The notes: generated by a model not told the origin, from the sequence alone. Shown: positions 47,888 to 59,749, counted from the first letter of the stretch. The stretch: DNA of 64,000 nucleotides from Lophium mytilinum (GCA_010093605.1 MU004184.1:2265615-2329614); one strand, 5' to 3'. Translations and numbers: made by a program.

Positions 47888-48026
47888 TAACTCTGTGCAC
47901 ACCTAGATGCCGCTGTTTGGGGTGGTCTACCTAGTTTACTGATGGTTTAAAACCATTGACTTGCTCCGTCTTGGAAAGGTGTTGAAGCACCCGTGACGGT
48001 GGCACAGATGTTTACACAGACTTGAG
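47888..48026 (+). mobile_element. MITE-like repeat, copy B (transition-rich)
   Basis: The left end AACTCTGTGCACAC and right end ACACAGACTTGAG match the inverted ends of copy C. The interior aligns to copy A (GGGGT-GCC-, GTTTAC, GACGG-GG). Most differences from A are C-to-T or G-to-A. It lies 65 bp after copy A in the same orientation. Boundaries are approximate. Confidence 0.5.
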
Positions 48027-48124
48027 CTATGTTCAACGGTGCAGACCTCTTTCAAGTTCGAGATGGTTCTTTCTGATTACCTCTTTTCATTCGGTACCTA
48101 CATGTAGAAACCAGCCCATTCCCG

Positions 48125-49210
48125 CTAATACCCTCTTAAGGGCAAAACGTGCTGCACCAGACAACTCTGCCGGCAAAGCGGACACTCAGGCTTCTCCCTT
48201 GCCCAATCCCCAATGCAACCCCAACAAAACACATGCCCACAGATCGTGACGCTCGGGTCCTTCATCTCCTCCAAACAAAGCGTACACTTCCTCTGCTGTG
48301 TCCCATTGATCCATTCCATCTCCGTCTCGTTCTTTAAATCATACCTCGGCCGCCCTAATACCTCCGTCTGCGTGATCCGCTGTAAGCTCTGCGGATCCTG
48401 CGTGTGCGCCGTCGACGACTCAAATAGCAGCGCATTATTGGCGCTGTATGCATCGGGCGCTAACGAGACTTCGACGCCATGATCGAGCACCACACTCGAT
48501 CCCATCACCGATGGTGTGTTCGCTACGGTGACGGTATTTTGCATATGCAGATACGCCTGCACAGCCATTTGGAGCACGAGGAGCACGCCGAGAACCTCGT
48601 ACCCGACGCGCTGCTCGCTCTCCTCGACTTTCCGCGTGAAGATGTATCGTAGGCCCCAAATGCGCTTCCCGAGGTGGTAGTACGCGCCGCTGAAGTAAAA
48701 GGTTGCTAGCGACACAGCATAGAGAGGAGAGGGCGATGTTATCGTGTCCAGATTATGTAGGATGTAGGACTGCAACTTGTATCCCGCGCTCCCTTGCTCT
48801 TTCTGTCCCTTTCGCGCTCGCCGCCGCAGATTTGCTTCGAGCTTCGCGCGTATCCGTCTGCGAAAGGCGGGCAGAATTCGCCCCAGGCCATAGGGTACCA
48901 AGACAGTTGATATGATGTAACCTGATCGCCGCGCGAGATTGGGTAGACGACGTGTCGCGTCTTCTACTTGCACGATGTCCGTGTATTCTTCGCCCAACGT
49001 GCGGTTGCCGAGTCCTGTGGTGAGGCCAAGGTAGAGGAGCTCGGCGAAGGTGCGGGCTTCAGTAGTATATGCATGCGCAGTACGGGCCCCGTAGAGGTTG
49101 CGGAGGATCGTGGAGAGGTGTTGCAAGAGGAGGCCTTGGAAGTAGGCGTCCTTTTGGTGGGAGCGGATTATGTCAGGGGAGGCGGCGAAAGGGTGGGTGA
49201 AGGCGGGCAT
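48125..49210 (-). CDS. PEX10: Peroxisome biogenesis RING E3 ligase PEX10
   Basis: Single exon of 361 residues. Pex10, with Pex2 and Pex12, forms the retrotranslocation channel/ubiquitin ligase that recycles the import receptor Pex5. The N-terminal Pex2_Pex12 domain carries AASPDIIRSHQKDAYFQ, LLYLGLTTGLGNRTLGEEYTDIVQV and the membrane-embedded helices VPYGLGRILPAFRRR, VSLATFYFSGAYYHLGKRI and VLLVLQMAVQAYL. The C-terminal RING is CTLCLEEMKDPSVTICGHVFCWGCIGDW...CPLCR, a complete C3HC4. Length and order match the family. Confidence 0.92.
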   Translation of the reverse strand: MPAFTHPFAASPDIIRSHQKDAYFQGLLLQHLSTILRNLYGARTAHAYTTEARTFAELLYLGLTTGLGNRTLGEEYTDIVQVEDATRRLPNLARRSGYIISTVLVPYGLGRILPAFRRRIRAKLEANLRRRARKGQKEQGSAGYKLQSYILHNLDTITSPSPLYAVSLATFYFSGAYYHLGKRIWGLRYIFTRKVEESEQRVGYEVLGVLLVLQMAVQAYLHMQNTVTVANTPSVMGSSVVLDHGVEVSLAPDAYSANNALLFESSTAHTQDPQSLQRITQTEVLGRPRYDLKNETEMEWINGTQQRKCTLCLEEMKDPSVTICGHVFCWGCIGDWAREKPECPLCRQSCLVQHVLPLRGY

Positions 49211-51054
49211 TCTCGCCTTTGAGATGTATTCGGAGAGGAGGAATGGACGGTCGGACGGAAGAGGCGATTGATGTGATGTAGAATGGCATGAGATTCAAGC
49301 TATATCATGGAGTTGAGGTTCAGGGATCCGACCTCGGCATTTCTGCCAACAGTGACTAAGCGGTCCTTCTATGGTTATCACTCTTCCAACGCTGCATCGC
49401 ATGTTGATTCTATCTAATTTGTGGACTAAAAGGTAGCTATCTGCTAGCCGCCATACTTGTAAGTATATCTTCTAAATACCTAATACTATAAAGGCGAATA
49501 CTCGCTCGCCTGCCTCTACCTCTCCTTAAGATCTTAGACTGTCCCGTAAACTTCAAACAGCGTTGCCATGTATTTTGTGGAGATGTATATATAGTAAAGG
49601 CAGAGTTATATAGATTAAAAAAAGAATTTTCAAGGAGCAAAACACCACCCTCGTAAGAGGGTGTAGCCACCTCGGAGAGGTTTCTTTAGATCCATCCTGG
49701 AGGTCCGGTCCCAATGTTTCAATCCATCGAATCTTCACCGGCCACTCTCAGCCTCACGCACCAACTGCATACGGCCTCTTTACCGGCTTCCAAGCCTCTC
49801 ATGCCGCCTCCGAGCTGGTTCCGAAGAATCAGCTTTTAACACCATAAGTCGAGTCGAGAATCGCCGACTGCTGGGGTCGAACGCCAGACCAACTTCCAAA
49901 CTCAGGTGAGGTTGTCGACGGTGGGTAAAACCCACCTCGCGAGGTAAGTGCCTGGATTCGGCCGCGGGCTTACACTCGGTGTGGCCGACCAGTTGAGCTG
50001 CTGGGAAATTAGTAGATGAAAAAAGGGTTCAGATTTTACTTGACTTATATAGACCGAGGAGTGCGACGCCGCTTTAAGAATTCAATTAAGCTTAACGTTA
50101 GGACCTCTACTAGCACTCCCCATTGCTGGCACTAAACGAGTTGAAGATGAAGAACAGCACTTTCTTTTCTGTTTTGTCGTAGCAGTTCCGGATCTTCATG
50201 GTCGCACGCCCTCACTTCCCATGGTCTTACGGACATCCTCAATCACGGATGCCCCTAGCACACCCTCTCCGAAGCCCGCCACACCATCCTCCTCTGTCAA
50301 ACTCGCGCCCGCCTCCTTGCCCGCCACTCCACCCACCGCTTGCCTGCCTCCCACACCTACACCTCCACCACGACCACGGCCCCTTTACCCACCTCCTCCG
50401 CCCGCTCCGCCTCCTACCCACCGACCCCATCACCACGTGCGCCGCCCGATCGAACCGCGTCATCTACAGCCTCCTCTTGATTTCCAAAACCCTAACATCT
50501 ACACCAACGTCTTCGACTTCAACCCCACCTCACCAGCTTCCTTCTCCTCGTTCTCGTGCTTGGCTCGCTACTCCAAACCCCGATCTGCTTCACTCTAGGT
50601 AAACAGGCAGGCTGCTCACGCTGTAGTCTGAAAAGGGGTTGAGTTTATGAGAAGAACATTTTGTAGACATGGATGGCTCTGGTGCGCGGATTTACAATGC
50701 CATCGAAAGGGAGTCATCGCGAGAGTTGTCAATAGGCTGAAATGAGATGGAGAATATCTACCTCTATCTAGTACTATCCAGTTCCCGTTTCTGGCTCTTT
50801 GTATTATGGCAGTGAAGACTCATTTGTATCCCATTTCGGATTCTCGCCGTTCGTGACTTATCGTCCAAGTGTATGCCTGAGCATAGCACGTCGATCAGCA
50901 TCTGCGCATTCTCATCTTCTATCGATCGGCGTCTTTCAGGACAATATTATAACTCAGGTCAGCTTTGACTCCTTTAAGGAAGTCGAAGACACCGTCTTCA
51001 GCGGCACGGTACGGGGCGAACACTGCTACGATGGCAGCCTTTTCAATCTTTCCT
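49211..51054. other. Intergenic region with a Pol III-like sequence
   Basis: About 1.8 kb. The AT-richer part 49430-50130 holds a minus-strand tRNA-like sequence at about 49865-50005. Bases 50198-50602 are C-rich and open in two frames on one strand at once (Pro-rich in both), so I do not call a gene. The last 200 bases are probably the 3' UTR of the MAK11 gene. Confidence 0.4.
49865..50005 (-). other. tRNA-derived/SINE-like sequence with A- and B-box matches
   Basis: On the minus strand, CAGCTCAACTGGTC (about 50000-49986) resembles a Pol III A box, and GCGTTCGACCCC (about 49880-49870) a B box about 115 bp downstream. Only some stems of a tRNA cloverleaf pair, so this is more likely a tRNA-derived repeat or a decayed tRNA than a working tRNA. 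Confidence 0.3.
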
Positions 51055-52911
51055 TTAATCACTCTCACTCCCATCCTCGCTATCACTGCTCTCCGAAGCA
51101 TCAGCCCCAACAACAGCCTGCTCCTCCTCTCCCTTCTCTTCCGCCCTTCCAGACATGACAAAGCTAGTCAAGCACGTGATCCTAGCGCCCGTTTCGAAGG
51201 TCCCTAGTAACGTGCCTACCTGCTTCGCGTCTGCATTCTTTTCTAGCTCTCCGACCCGAATGCCCCATACGCGTACAGCTCCATCGCTGCTTCCAGTGAC
51301 GACGAATAAAGGTCCGTTGACGAACGGTGCGAGGATGGTGAAGTCTTTGACCCGTCCGGCGATTCCGGCGAGCGCGCCGCCGAGAGTTGCAATTGGAGAA
51401 AGGGAGGGGAGGTCGAGTGCTGGCGCTTTGGCGGGGAGTGAGGTAGTAGGAGCAGGAGATGAGAAGGGAGAGGTGGTAGAGGTGGCGGTAGGGTAGAAGA
51501 GGATGCGGCCGTCTTCTGTTGAAAGAGCTAGGATGGGAGTAGTAAAGGCAGTTGAAGGTAGATAGCGGAGTTGATGAAGTTTTGTCCTGGGGGTGGGGAG
51601 GATTATGGCGGAGGGTTTGGAGTCCTGAGGGTGTTAGTATACCCAACTCTCATCAAAGTATATTGGAGGCGTGGCGAAGATATTGAGGAATGAAGAGAGA
51701 AATATCTGACTCACCATGCCAAACACCACGACCCCCCTTTCAAAGCCGACCACGTACTCCTCTCCAGCTGGATCCCATTCCACCTTCCTACCCTCGCCGG
51801 TGCCCCACCGCCCCTCCCCAGCTGCCGCAAGCAAGTCCCGGCTAAAGTTCAACACGCCTGCCTTCTTGCCCGTCACCAGATTCCATAATCGCATGCATTT
51901 TTCACCCTTTCCCACGCTCAGCATGAGCTTCAGACTCGGATGCACAGCGATGTCGTTCACACCGGCCGGCACCTCTCCTGGCGCGGCAGTGTCTCCACTC
52001 GGCCGCCCCACCGCCTTCGGCACCGGTGCACGAATAGTCGATAGCGGTGTCCAGTCGCGTGTCCGGGTAATTGCAATCGTGTTGTCGCCAGCCGCACTCA
52101 GCAGCTTCGCTCGTGTGGGGAAGGCTAGGCACGTGACAGCAGACGAGTGATGAAGGAGGGCGCCGAGTTCACGGTTGCGGGGGTTCTCGGAGATGGAGGT
52201 CCCAGCTAGCGTGGGGAGTTTTGGGATGGAGGAGGGATTCGGCGGAACGGTGGAGAGGTTGTAGAGGTTGATGCGCTCGTCGGCGGAGCCAGTGGCTAGG
52301 AGGACCGATTGGGCGGAGTTGGAGCCTGGGGTGGAGGCAGAATTGAGGGGCGAGACGGCAAGACATCGGATGGAAGAGGTGTGGGCGGTGAAGAGGAAGG
52401 TTTCTGTGAAGGGGAGGGTGGGTTTGGAGTCTTTTGAGGTGGTGTCTTTTTTGGCGATGGCTGAGCTGGTGCCATTCGTCGCATCTACAGCCTTGATATC
52501 GCCGTTGGTCTGAGAGGTCGAATTGTCCTGAATAGCTTCATCCTCAATAGATTCGTCACTGGGATCCTTGGGCTCTGACGCGTCTTTTGGTTCCGGGATG
52601 CTTCTTGAAATGACTGCGGTGAAGCCATGGAGTGTCCTCTCATATGATCCCGTGATAATCTGGACAGTGGCCGAATCGACATCCTCTCCCAATTGAACAA
52701 CCGCCGACTCAGGGACGACATCCTCGACAACTGGGGTCTTCTTCTGGACAGCTCCATTCTCTTTCTTCTTGGCATCTCCATTGCTCTTCCTAAGGGCAGG
52801 CGTCTGTGAGTTTGCTGTTTGGCGTGCAGGTTTACCGGCGTCCTGTTTCCCCCTCTTTGTGCTCGCACGCAGTGCTACACCCTCCACGCCGTCAAGTTTC
52901 CGTTTCGCCAT
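51055..52911 (-). CDS. WD40 60S ribosome-biogenesis protein MAK11/PAK1IP1
   Basis: Exons (minus) 52911-51715 and 51624-51055 give 588 residues. Mak11/PAK1IP1 is a nucleolar WD40 protein needed for Rlp24 loading and pre-60S assembly. The start MAKRKLDG sits in GCCATGG. The N-terminus is Lys-rich and disordered, then WD40 blades follow: IITGSYERTLHGF, FTAHTSSIRCLAVSP with LLATGSADERINLYNL, LLHHSSAVTCLAFP with LLSAAGDNTIAI, VNDIAVHPSLKLMLSVGKGEKCMRLWNL, WDPAGEEYVVGF, and in exon 2 LFVVTGSSDGAVRVWGI. The SADERINLYNL and VGKGEKCMRLWNL blocks are characteristic of this subfamily. Low-complexity inserts make it longer than the yeast protein. The acidic tail SSDSEDGSESD is typical of nucleolar proteins. 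The intron is phase 0. It is head-to-head with EAF1. Confidence 0.85.
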
Positions 52912-53213
52912 GGCTGTTCTGTCCAAGTCGTAGTATTGTGGTGTATATGCAGTTGTAGATGGTGAAGTGTGAGGGTGGTACTTTTTTTATTCTGCCACGC
53001 TTGGGCTGACCGCCTCCCCGTCGTGCCAGTCTTATCGGGGCCAGGTTCCGTGGTAGCAGGCCATCTCTCCCGCCGACACCACCGTCTCTTGTGCTCGGTG
53101 CCATCACGACTTCATCACATTCCATCAACAAACCCCTCCAGCTCCGCCCCAAATCATCGACCCTGGACGTACTCGCGAATGACGGATGTCGTTCAGGCAG
53201 GTTCGGCCTTCAT
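52912..53213. promoter_or_regulatory. Bidirectional intergenic region between MAK11 and EAF1
   Basis: 302 bp between divergent start codons. It must contain both core promoters. Upstream in-frame codons of EAF1 reach to about 53091 without an ATG, supporting 53214 as its start. No specific site could be assigned. Confidence 0.5.
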
Positions 53214-56200
53214 ATGTCCCTAGACGAACTTCGTGATGCGACAGCCAGGGCGAAAAAGAATGAGATCACGTAAGTCCTGCTAGCTTTTACGGTCGCAGAA
53301 CGCAATTCGCGATAGAACTGCGCAATGCGAAACCAGAAAATCGCTCTGTTTGTTTTGCCTAAGCGTGGTTGTGCTTATATCGGCGTTGTAGTTCCTGTGA
53401 GCTCTCCCGCAAGCGTAAACTGCGCGAGCTCTACGCCTATACCACCTTGTTGAGCCCCCAACACCGCCCGCAGCCTGCGCTCGACTTCGACTTCGACTTC
53501 TTCGACCACGAGCCCAACGAGAATGAGCTGCACTACTTAGACCAGAATGACATCTCCAAGTAAGCATTTCTTCTATTTATTTCAATCATATTATTTATCG
53601 CCCTCGGCAATACTGATGCGGCGTGTAGAGGTCGTCACTTTCGCGACTCTACCTTACTCTCGCCCTACGAAAATGCGAAGCTGTCACCAAAGTCTATCAA
53701 TCTATCAGTTCCCAAGCCTGCGGACGCGCTCGCGTCGCCCGCGTCTCCTGCCAATTACCTTCAGGTCGCCGCCGGCGAACGTCCCAAGAGAGTCTCTGCC
53801 TCGCCGCCGCGACACCAGCCTGCTTCGACCCCCGAACCTTTGACTGCCAATGACGCGATGCCCAAACGGAACCAGAAGTCCTCGACGAAGGCATCAAAGT
53901 CCACCCAAGCTGCATTGAACTCTGCTGCGCCTGAGGAGGATGCGGACGCGACCAAATCTGTTACTTCGAAGCCTGACGAACCCACCCACGACAATGACGA
54001 TAATCAGGCAAGCACCGTGTCCGAAGAACCGTCTGTGGATCCCAAGAAAGCAATGCCAAAGACTGCCGACGACATAGCCAACTTACCAGACTCTGCCCTT
54101 CCCAATCACGACGCTGAAGCACCACCTCGACCGCCGCAGGTTGTGCACCTACCCCCGAAGGAAGCACAGGAGAAACGCTTGGAAGAGACGACCCGCGCAT
54201 TAGAAAAGACGGCTGAAAGGGAGCGGAAGGATGACGAGAGACTCGGACTGCCTCATGCGGGAGACCTTGCTTCTTCGCCGTCGTCGACCATGGGCCAATC
54301 GACAGCGACACCACGACCTAATCAACGTTCGCCTGATACAAGCCCGGAAGAGGAGACTTTCCCTGATGGAATCTCGCAGATAGCAGGTGGATTGACTGAA
54401 CGGAATCCGAAGGGATTGCAGGTCAATACTGGACGAGATGCTACGCCGGACACACCTGATGCACAGACCCAACTGGAGCGCGAACAAGCGATACGGGAGA
54501 TGAGAGATTCTACCAAGGAAAATGGTGTATCAGGCACTGTCGGCGTGCATTCCCTTGCCGAATCGCTCATTGAGCACGCCGAGGCAGTAGTCGATGATGT
54601 CCAGGCTAGTGAAGGCCTTCAACAAGCGGACATATCTCAGCAGCATTCATTGCCAACGCCCTCTACCACCATCGCGGATCATCTCGAGTCAAGTCAGAGC
54701 AAACCGGATCTCATTCCAGCAGAACCACAAAGAACGCCGAGCAAACAAACCACCCCTCCTGCCGATGTCGAAATGGAAGATGCGCCTGGCCCTGTAACGA
54801 AGGATACCCAGTCGACAGTTCGATCGCCGCCTGCTCGCATGGTTACTCGTGTTTCGTCTGGAGCTATGCGGCAAAAATCGGTTTCAGAGATTTTGGGCGA
54901 GACCCCACATGCCAGTGGAACGCTAACCCCCAGGTCTGGTCCTGTGACGCCATCTCGTCCACGCCCTGCAGTAAGCAGACGCAAGTCGAGGGCTTCGACC
55001 ATAGTTATCGCCAAACCGGATGTTGCACGTCCTTCCAGTGCTGTCCAATCACTCAACGAAGACTATGCAGCGCTTCGAGGAGCTTCCCAGGATGATACCA
55101 AGGATTATCTCCAGGGTTTGTTTTCGTACCAAGCGCACCACCCGCCTCGATCTACGCCTCTGCAGGAGCTACTCCAGTCCGCGAGGAAAACCGTTACCAC
55201 ATCAAATACTCTGGCCACACTACGGGAATGTCAAGACTACAAAATACTGAAGCGCGTATACCAGTTGCAGAACGCCAACCGTTGGTCATTGCGACAGCTT
55301 CAGAGATGTCGAGAGCCGCCTCGGCTCACTGGTCACATCGACCATGTTCTTGCCGAGATGAAATGGATGTCTACGGATTTTAGGGAAGAGCGGAAGTGGA
55401 AGCTTTCGATTTCTGCCACTATCGCCGAGTGGTGTGCCGACTTCGTCAATAGCAGTCCAGAGGAGAGGAAAGCAAAGCAAATCAGAGCCCGACGACCACC
55501 ACATCCTCAAGGGAACGAGGAGGATATGGCGGATGCCCCCACGCCGGATCTGATGTCTTCAGGACCGAACGAGACAGAGAACGAGTCGCTACCCGATGAT
55601 GACGAGCTCTTTGCAAGATTCGGCTCCAATCCTCCCTCGGGCCTCTTCGCTCTTGGGTTCAACGATGTCATGATCAAAATGGATCGGACGCCTTATTGGG
55701 AAGAAACTCTCCGACAGTTGCCCGCATATGAACCAACTCTGGAGTCTGATTTCAATGATGCATCGGCGGCATTGATCTCAGAACCGTCCATCCTCCCTGT
55801 TTCAAGGTTGGTTACTAGCAAGATGAAGTCGCTCGTCAACGGCCCCCCACGTAAGCGCAGTCGATACGACTATGATCAAGAGGATGAGCCTCCCAGCCGT
55901 CCGCTCAGCAGATCACAAACAACTACCGAGCATTCCATGCCCTCAACGCCAGGACGTCGCTTCAACAGGAATGATCTGGATCCAGAGATGACGGATGTTG
56001 CTCTTTTCAACCCGGAGAACAAGCATGTGCGAGATCGAATTCAAGCCGGCCACGCTTTCCGACCGCCTTCCGAATTTGCCATGCCATCGACGAGTTTCTT
56101 CGAGTCTCGGGCATCGTCTCAATGGCTTTGGGAGGAGGATCAGAAGCTGCGGAATTTCGTCAAGGACTATACCTTCAATTGGTCGCTGATTGCGTCCTGC

Positions 56201-57986
56201 ATGGCAATGCCATCGATGTTCACATCCGGGCCGGAGCGACGAACTCCTTGGGAGTGTTTCGAGAGATGGGTGCAATTGGAGGGTCTGCCAGCTGAGATGT
56301 CCAAGACTCAGTACTTCCGAACTTACCAGTCCCGATTGGAGGCTGCACAACGAACAGTTTCTGCTCAGCAGCAGGCTTTGCAACAGCAGCTGCAACAACA
56401 AGCTCAATCTGCCGGACAGCCATTGTCTTCACAGGTGCGGAGGCGAACCACTCAGCCCATCCGGGTGGAGAGGCGGAAGAACAACCGCTATCTTGCCATT
56501 ATCGACGGAATGAGGAAGTTGGCTCGGAAACGCGAGTCGGCGGCGCACAAGCAGCAAGAATGTAAGCTCCACCACTTTCTTCCTCTCGCCATTCCTGTTC
56601 TATACATCTTAGTGGGTGCTATAATATAGTAGAGGCCCTTGATATAGTCTTTTTTTTTTGTTTGTTTTCTCTTTTCACTGTTGTCTCATCCTATTTCTGG
56701 TCTTTGCATGAACGTGTCTCTCAATTGTTCGTTCTCTTGTTTGCGTCTTCGTTGTCGTATATGCATCATCTGAATGATATACTTACAATATCTTAGCCGC
56801 CAAAGCTGCTCAGCTCCGCAAAGCACACGAGCCTGTTGCGCCGAAGACAAGCGTCCATACCCCGCAAGAGTTCAGCAGACTTCATTACGAGCGAAACGAG
56901 AAAACGCGTGAGAGACAGGAGATCTACCGACAACAAATGCAAAGGCAGGCTGCCGCCGCACAACGCCAACCCCAAGCTCCAGGACAACCTAACCCGGCAA
57001 ATGGGGTCGGTCAACCTCAGCGAAACAGCACTCCCAACGGAACTCACATTCCAAGCCCCTTATCAACAACGACTGCACAGTCGCAAACTCCCAACCCGAA
57101 CATTCGAACTGGATCACACCCCGGCCAGCCCGTTATGCAAGGGAACTTCCCGAACGGCAGTATGCCCGGAATTCCTATGGGGGCCCCGAGCATCCCTCAA
57201 GCCCCAATGCAAGCCAATATGCAGAACCGACAGGGCATGCCCCCTCCGGATTCGGTCAGGCTCGCCATGCAGCGGAGCCAGTTCCCCAACACCAATCAAC
57301 ACCAATTCCAGCTCCAGCAACAGCAGATTAACATGGCTAGTAATCTGGCTGGAGGTATGAACGGTGGCAACGGCATCCCTAACCAAGCAATGATGGCTTC
57401 CATGGGTGGCCAAGGCATGAATGGTAGCCCGAACATCTCCATGAATGGCATGCAAACGTCAGCCGGATCTCCGCGGATGGGCCAAGTCAATCCAGCCGGC
57501 TATCAGAACTCCTCCCGGCCCCTATCCAGCGGCCATCTCCCCGTCCTCAACCAATACATACAACAAGTTCGCACCCAGCATCCAGATTGGTCCCCGGAGC
57601 AGGTTCAGAAACAAGCGACGCATATGGTGCAGAAGACAGTACAAGCTGCGCGTAACTCGGCCATGAGCGCGGCCACAGGCTCTGCCTCGGCGATGGGCTC
57701 GGCTTTGCCTACTGGGAATGGCTTTATGCCCAATGTCAATGGAAATGGTGGAGTTGGCGTTGCAGGGTCACCAAGCCCCAACTCGGCCCAGTATCATACG
57801 CAGATGGCTCGCCAAATGATGAATCAACGGCCACAAGCGCAAGGGCAGGGTCAGATGGGACAAGGCGGCAGTGGCAGTCCACAGCTTGGCAACGGGAGAC
57901 CACCATCCAGGAGTGCGAGTGCAACTCCAGGCACTGCTGGCGTGCAGAGCCCCGGAATGAAGCAAGCACAAGTCGCGAGAAACTGA
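53214..57986 (+). CDS. NuA4 histone acetyltransferase scaffold EAF1/VID21
   Basis: Exons 53214-53269, 53392-53559, 53629-56561 and 56797-57986 give 1448 residues. Eaf1 is the platform of the NuA4 complex. The N-terminal SRKRKLRELYAYTTL is the family signature and is assembled only after the first splice. An HSA domain (about 590-690) has HIDHVLAEMKWMSTDFREERKWKLSISATIAEWC, the actin/Arp4-binding helix. A SANT/Myb domain (about 905-965) has WLWEEDQKLRNFVKDYTFNWSLIASCM and ERRTPWECFERWVQLEGL. Gln-rich tracts follow, and the last exon is a Gln/Asn/Met/Gly-rich tail. The 5' exon is only 56 nt and the last intron (235 nt) contains a T tract. The start at 53214 is the first ATG in frame. Confidence 0.9.
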
Positions 57987-58567
57987 GTAGACGTTGGTCT
58001 TGTATATATTTTCTCTTTCTCTTTTCTTCCTCGTCTTCTCGTTTCTTCTCCAGCGAGCGTTTCTGCTGGATGGACGGATTATTGGTTGGGTGGGGCTCCC
58101 TTGGGTTGTTAGGGGTTGGCGTTATGGCGATAGTATGCGGGTAAAGCAGCAATGCTACTTTGTCTGGCTCGGTAAGCATGACGGACCGCAAGGGTTGGTC
58201 TGGTAGAGCTACTTTATGTGGTGGGCTTTGGTTGTAGCTGCTACCTATATGGTAAAGCTACTCGCTTCCAATATTGAAGATGTTCAATTTCGAAACCTTG
58301 AAGTTTCTTTCACCATGACTGTCATCCGTGGCGACTCTTGGCTACGTGTTGTTGTTCCCATTGATGTTGGTGCCCTTAATTCACTGCATTGCTGCCCCTG
58401 GCCGCCGGGCCTCAACATCCTTACCTTGACTGCCCTCGACAAACTACCTTCATACCATCACCTCACCCAACACACCCTCCACCACAACCAGGCTCACATC
58501 ACCCACAGCATTAACTACATCCATTCCAAAGAAAACGCTGCGTCTCGTGCAGAGCGCCCGGACGACT
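57987..58567. other. Intergenic region
   Basis: About 580 bases between EAF1 and the second 2EXR gene on the same strand. An ORF at 58216-58653 overlaps the first exon of the 2EXR gene in another frame and has no motif. Presumed 3' UTR and promoter. Confidence 0.45.
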
Positions 58568-59749
58568 ATGCAGAGTGCCCAGAAGTCGTCAGGCGGGCCA
58601 CGCAAGTAAGTTCCTCCCACCAGCCTAATTCTACACACTGCAATAGACACTAATCACATCTACAGAGCCCGCAAACGCCGCGCCAGCCACAACGTCTTCT
58701 TCACCGTCAAGAAAAAGAAGAAAGTCAGCATGCCCCACCCCCAGCCCGAACCCGAGCCTGAGCCCGAATGGCAACCCACCGGCCCCTTCCGCTTCCTCGA
58801 TCTTCCGCGGGAATTGAGGGATATGGTGTACGAAGAGGTTCTGGCCCCAATCACCTCGCTCGACACAACTACCGCCGCCAAGGTCGTCTCAGACAGAACC
58901 CAGGTAGTCCTACCGCACGAACGACACAAGTACCTGACCGACCAGCCTCTCGTCAAGGCCGCGCTGCTGCAGACCTGCAAGCAGGTGAACGGGGAGGCGA
59001 GTGACGCGCTGTACCGCACTCACACCTTCCTCGCGACCTTCGACCGCCATACGAAAGGGACAACAGAGACGAGGCGGTGCCGAAGATGCATGGTAGTGAC
59101 AACAGTCTACCCGACTACGCGCTACTTCGACGTGCCGCAACACTTCTACTACCCTACCAAGGACCCCGCGACCCGCTTCCCGCCGCGTTTTAGCGGTAGC
59201 CTGGACGAAAAGGCAAAGGTGTTCCATGAGTGGGATATCGAGCGTGTCCGGAAATTGGTGTTGCTCTTCGATAACTCTGACGAGGTGTTTTCGCAACGTC
59301 TTTTCCACTACAACAAAGGCGATGTTGTTGCGGGCCGCCGGGTGATGGGCTACCCGCATCGGTTTAGGGGACTGCACTATATGCCGGCGCTGAAGGAGGT
59401 GAGGGTGTGCGTTATGTATGCTGCGGCTACGACGTGGGGAAAGGCGTTCGAGCAGGGGAAGCTGAAGGTGGTGAGGCCGGGCATGAGGGTTTTCCTCAAG
59501 TCGATTATGGAGGCGGTTCCGAAGGGCGTGGTTATCAAGTGGGGTGGGACCGGGGAGGGGTTTGAGGTATTCCCGAAGGAGTCGGCTGTTTGGGTGGAGG
59601 GAAGCCATTTGGGAGTTGTGGGAGAGGAGGTGCTGAGGGGGGTGACGGAGGGGATTGAGGGAGTGGAGAGGCTCGAGGCGGAGGTTTTTGTGAGGGGGAG
59701 CATGGTAGAGGATGATGAGGATCTGGAGGCAGATGGCGCCATGAATTGA
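58568..59749 (+). CDS. 2EXR/F-box-like family protein (paralogue 2)
   Basis: Exons 58568-58605 and 58666-59749 give 373 residues. The short first exon (MQSAQKSSGGPRK) splices in phase 2 into a strongly basic stretch (ARKRRASHN, VKKKKK), a possible nuclear localisation signal, then a Pro/Glu-rich spacer. The family motif FRFLDLPRELRDMVYEEV is nearly identical to that of the gene at 46414-47522. The same blocks follow in the same order: LLQTCKQVNGEASDALY, TRYFDVPQHFYY, WDIERVRKLVLLFD, FRGLHYMPALKEVRVCVMY, and the acidic ending FVRGSMVEDDEDLE. It is therefore a diverged paralogue on the opposite strand about 11 kb away. Function unknown. Confidence 0.78.

Larger units (their letters stand above)
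47523..48124. other. Intergenic region with two inverted-repeat element copies
   Basis: Between the 2EXR gene start and the PEX10 stop. Two eroded members of the repeat family (47698-47823 and 47888-48026) fill much of it. No gene is supported. Confidence 0.5.

Noticed and set aside
50198-50602. Pro-rich ORFs of 125-134 codons
   Set aside because: Two frames of the same strand are open at once because the DNA is C-rich; neither shows a recognised domain.
58216-58653. 145-codon ORF before the second 2EXR gene
   Set aside because: No motifs and it overlaps the first exon of the 2EXR gene in another frame.
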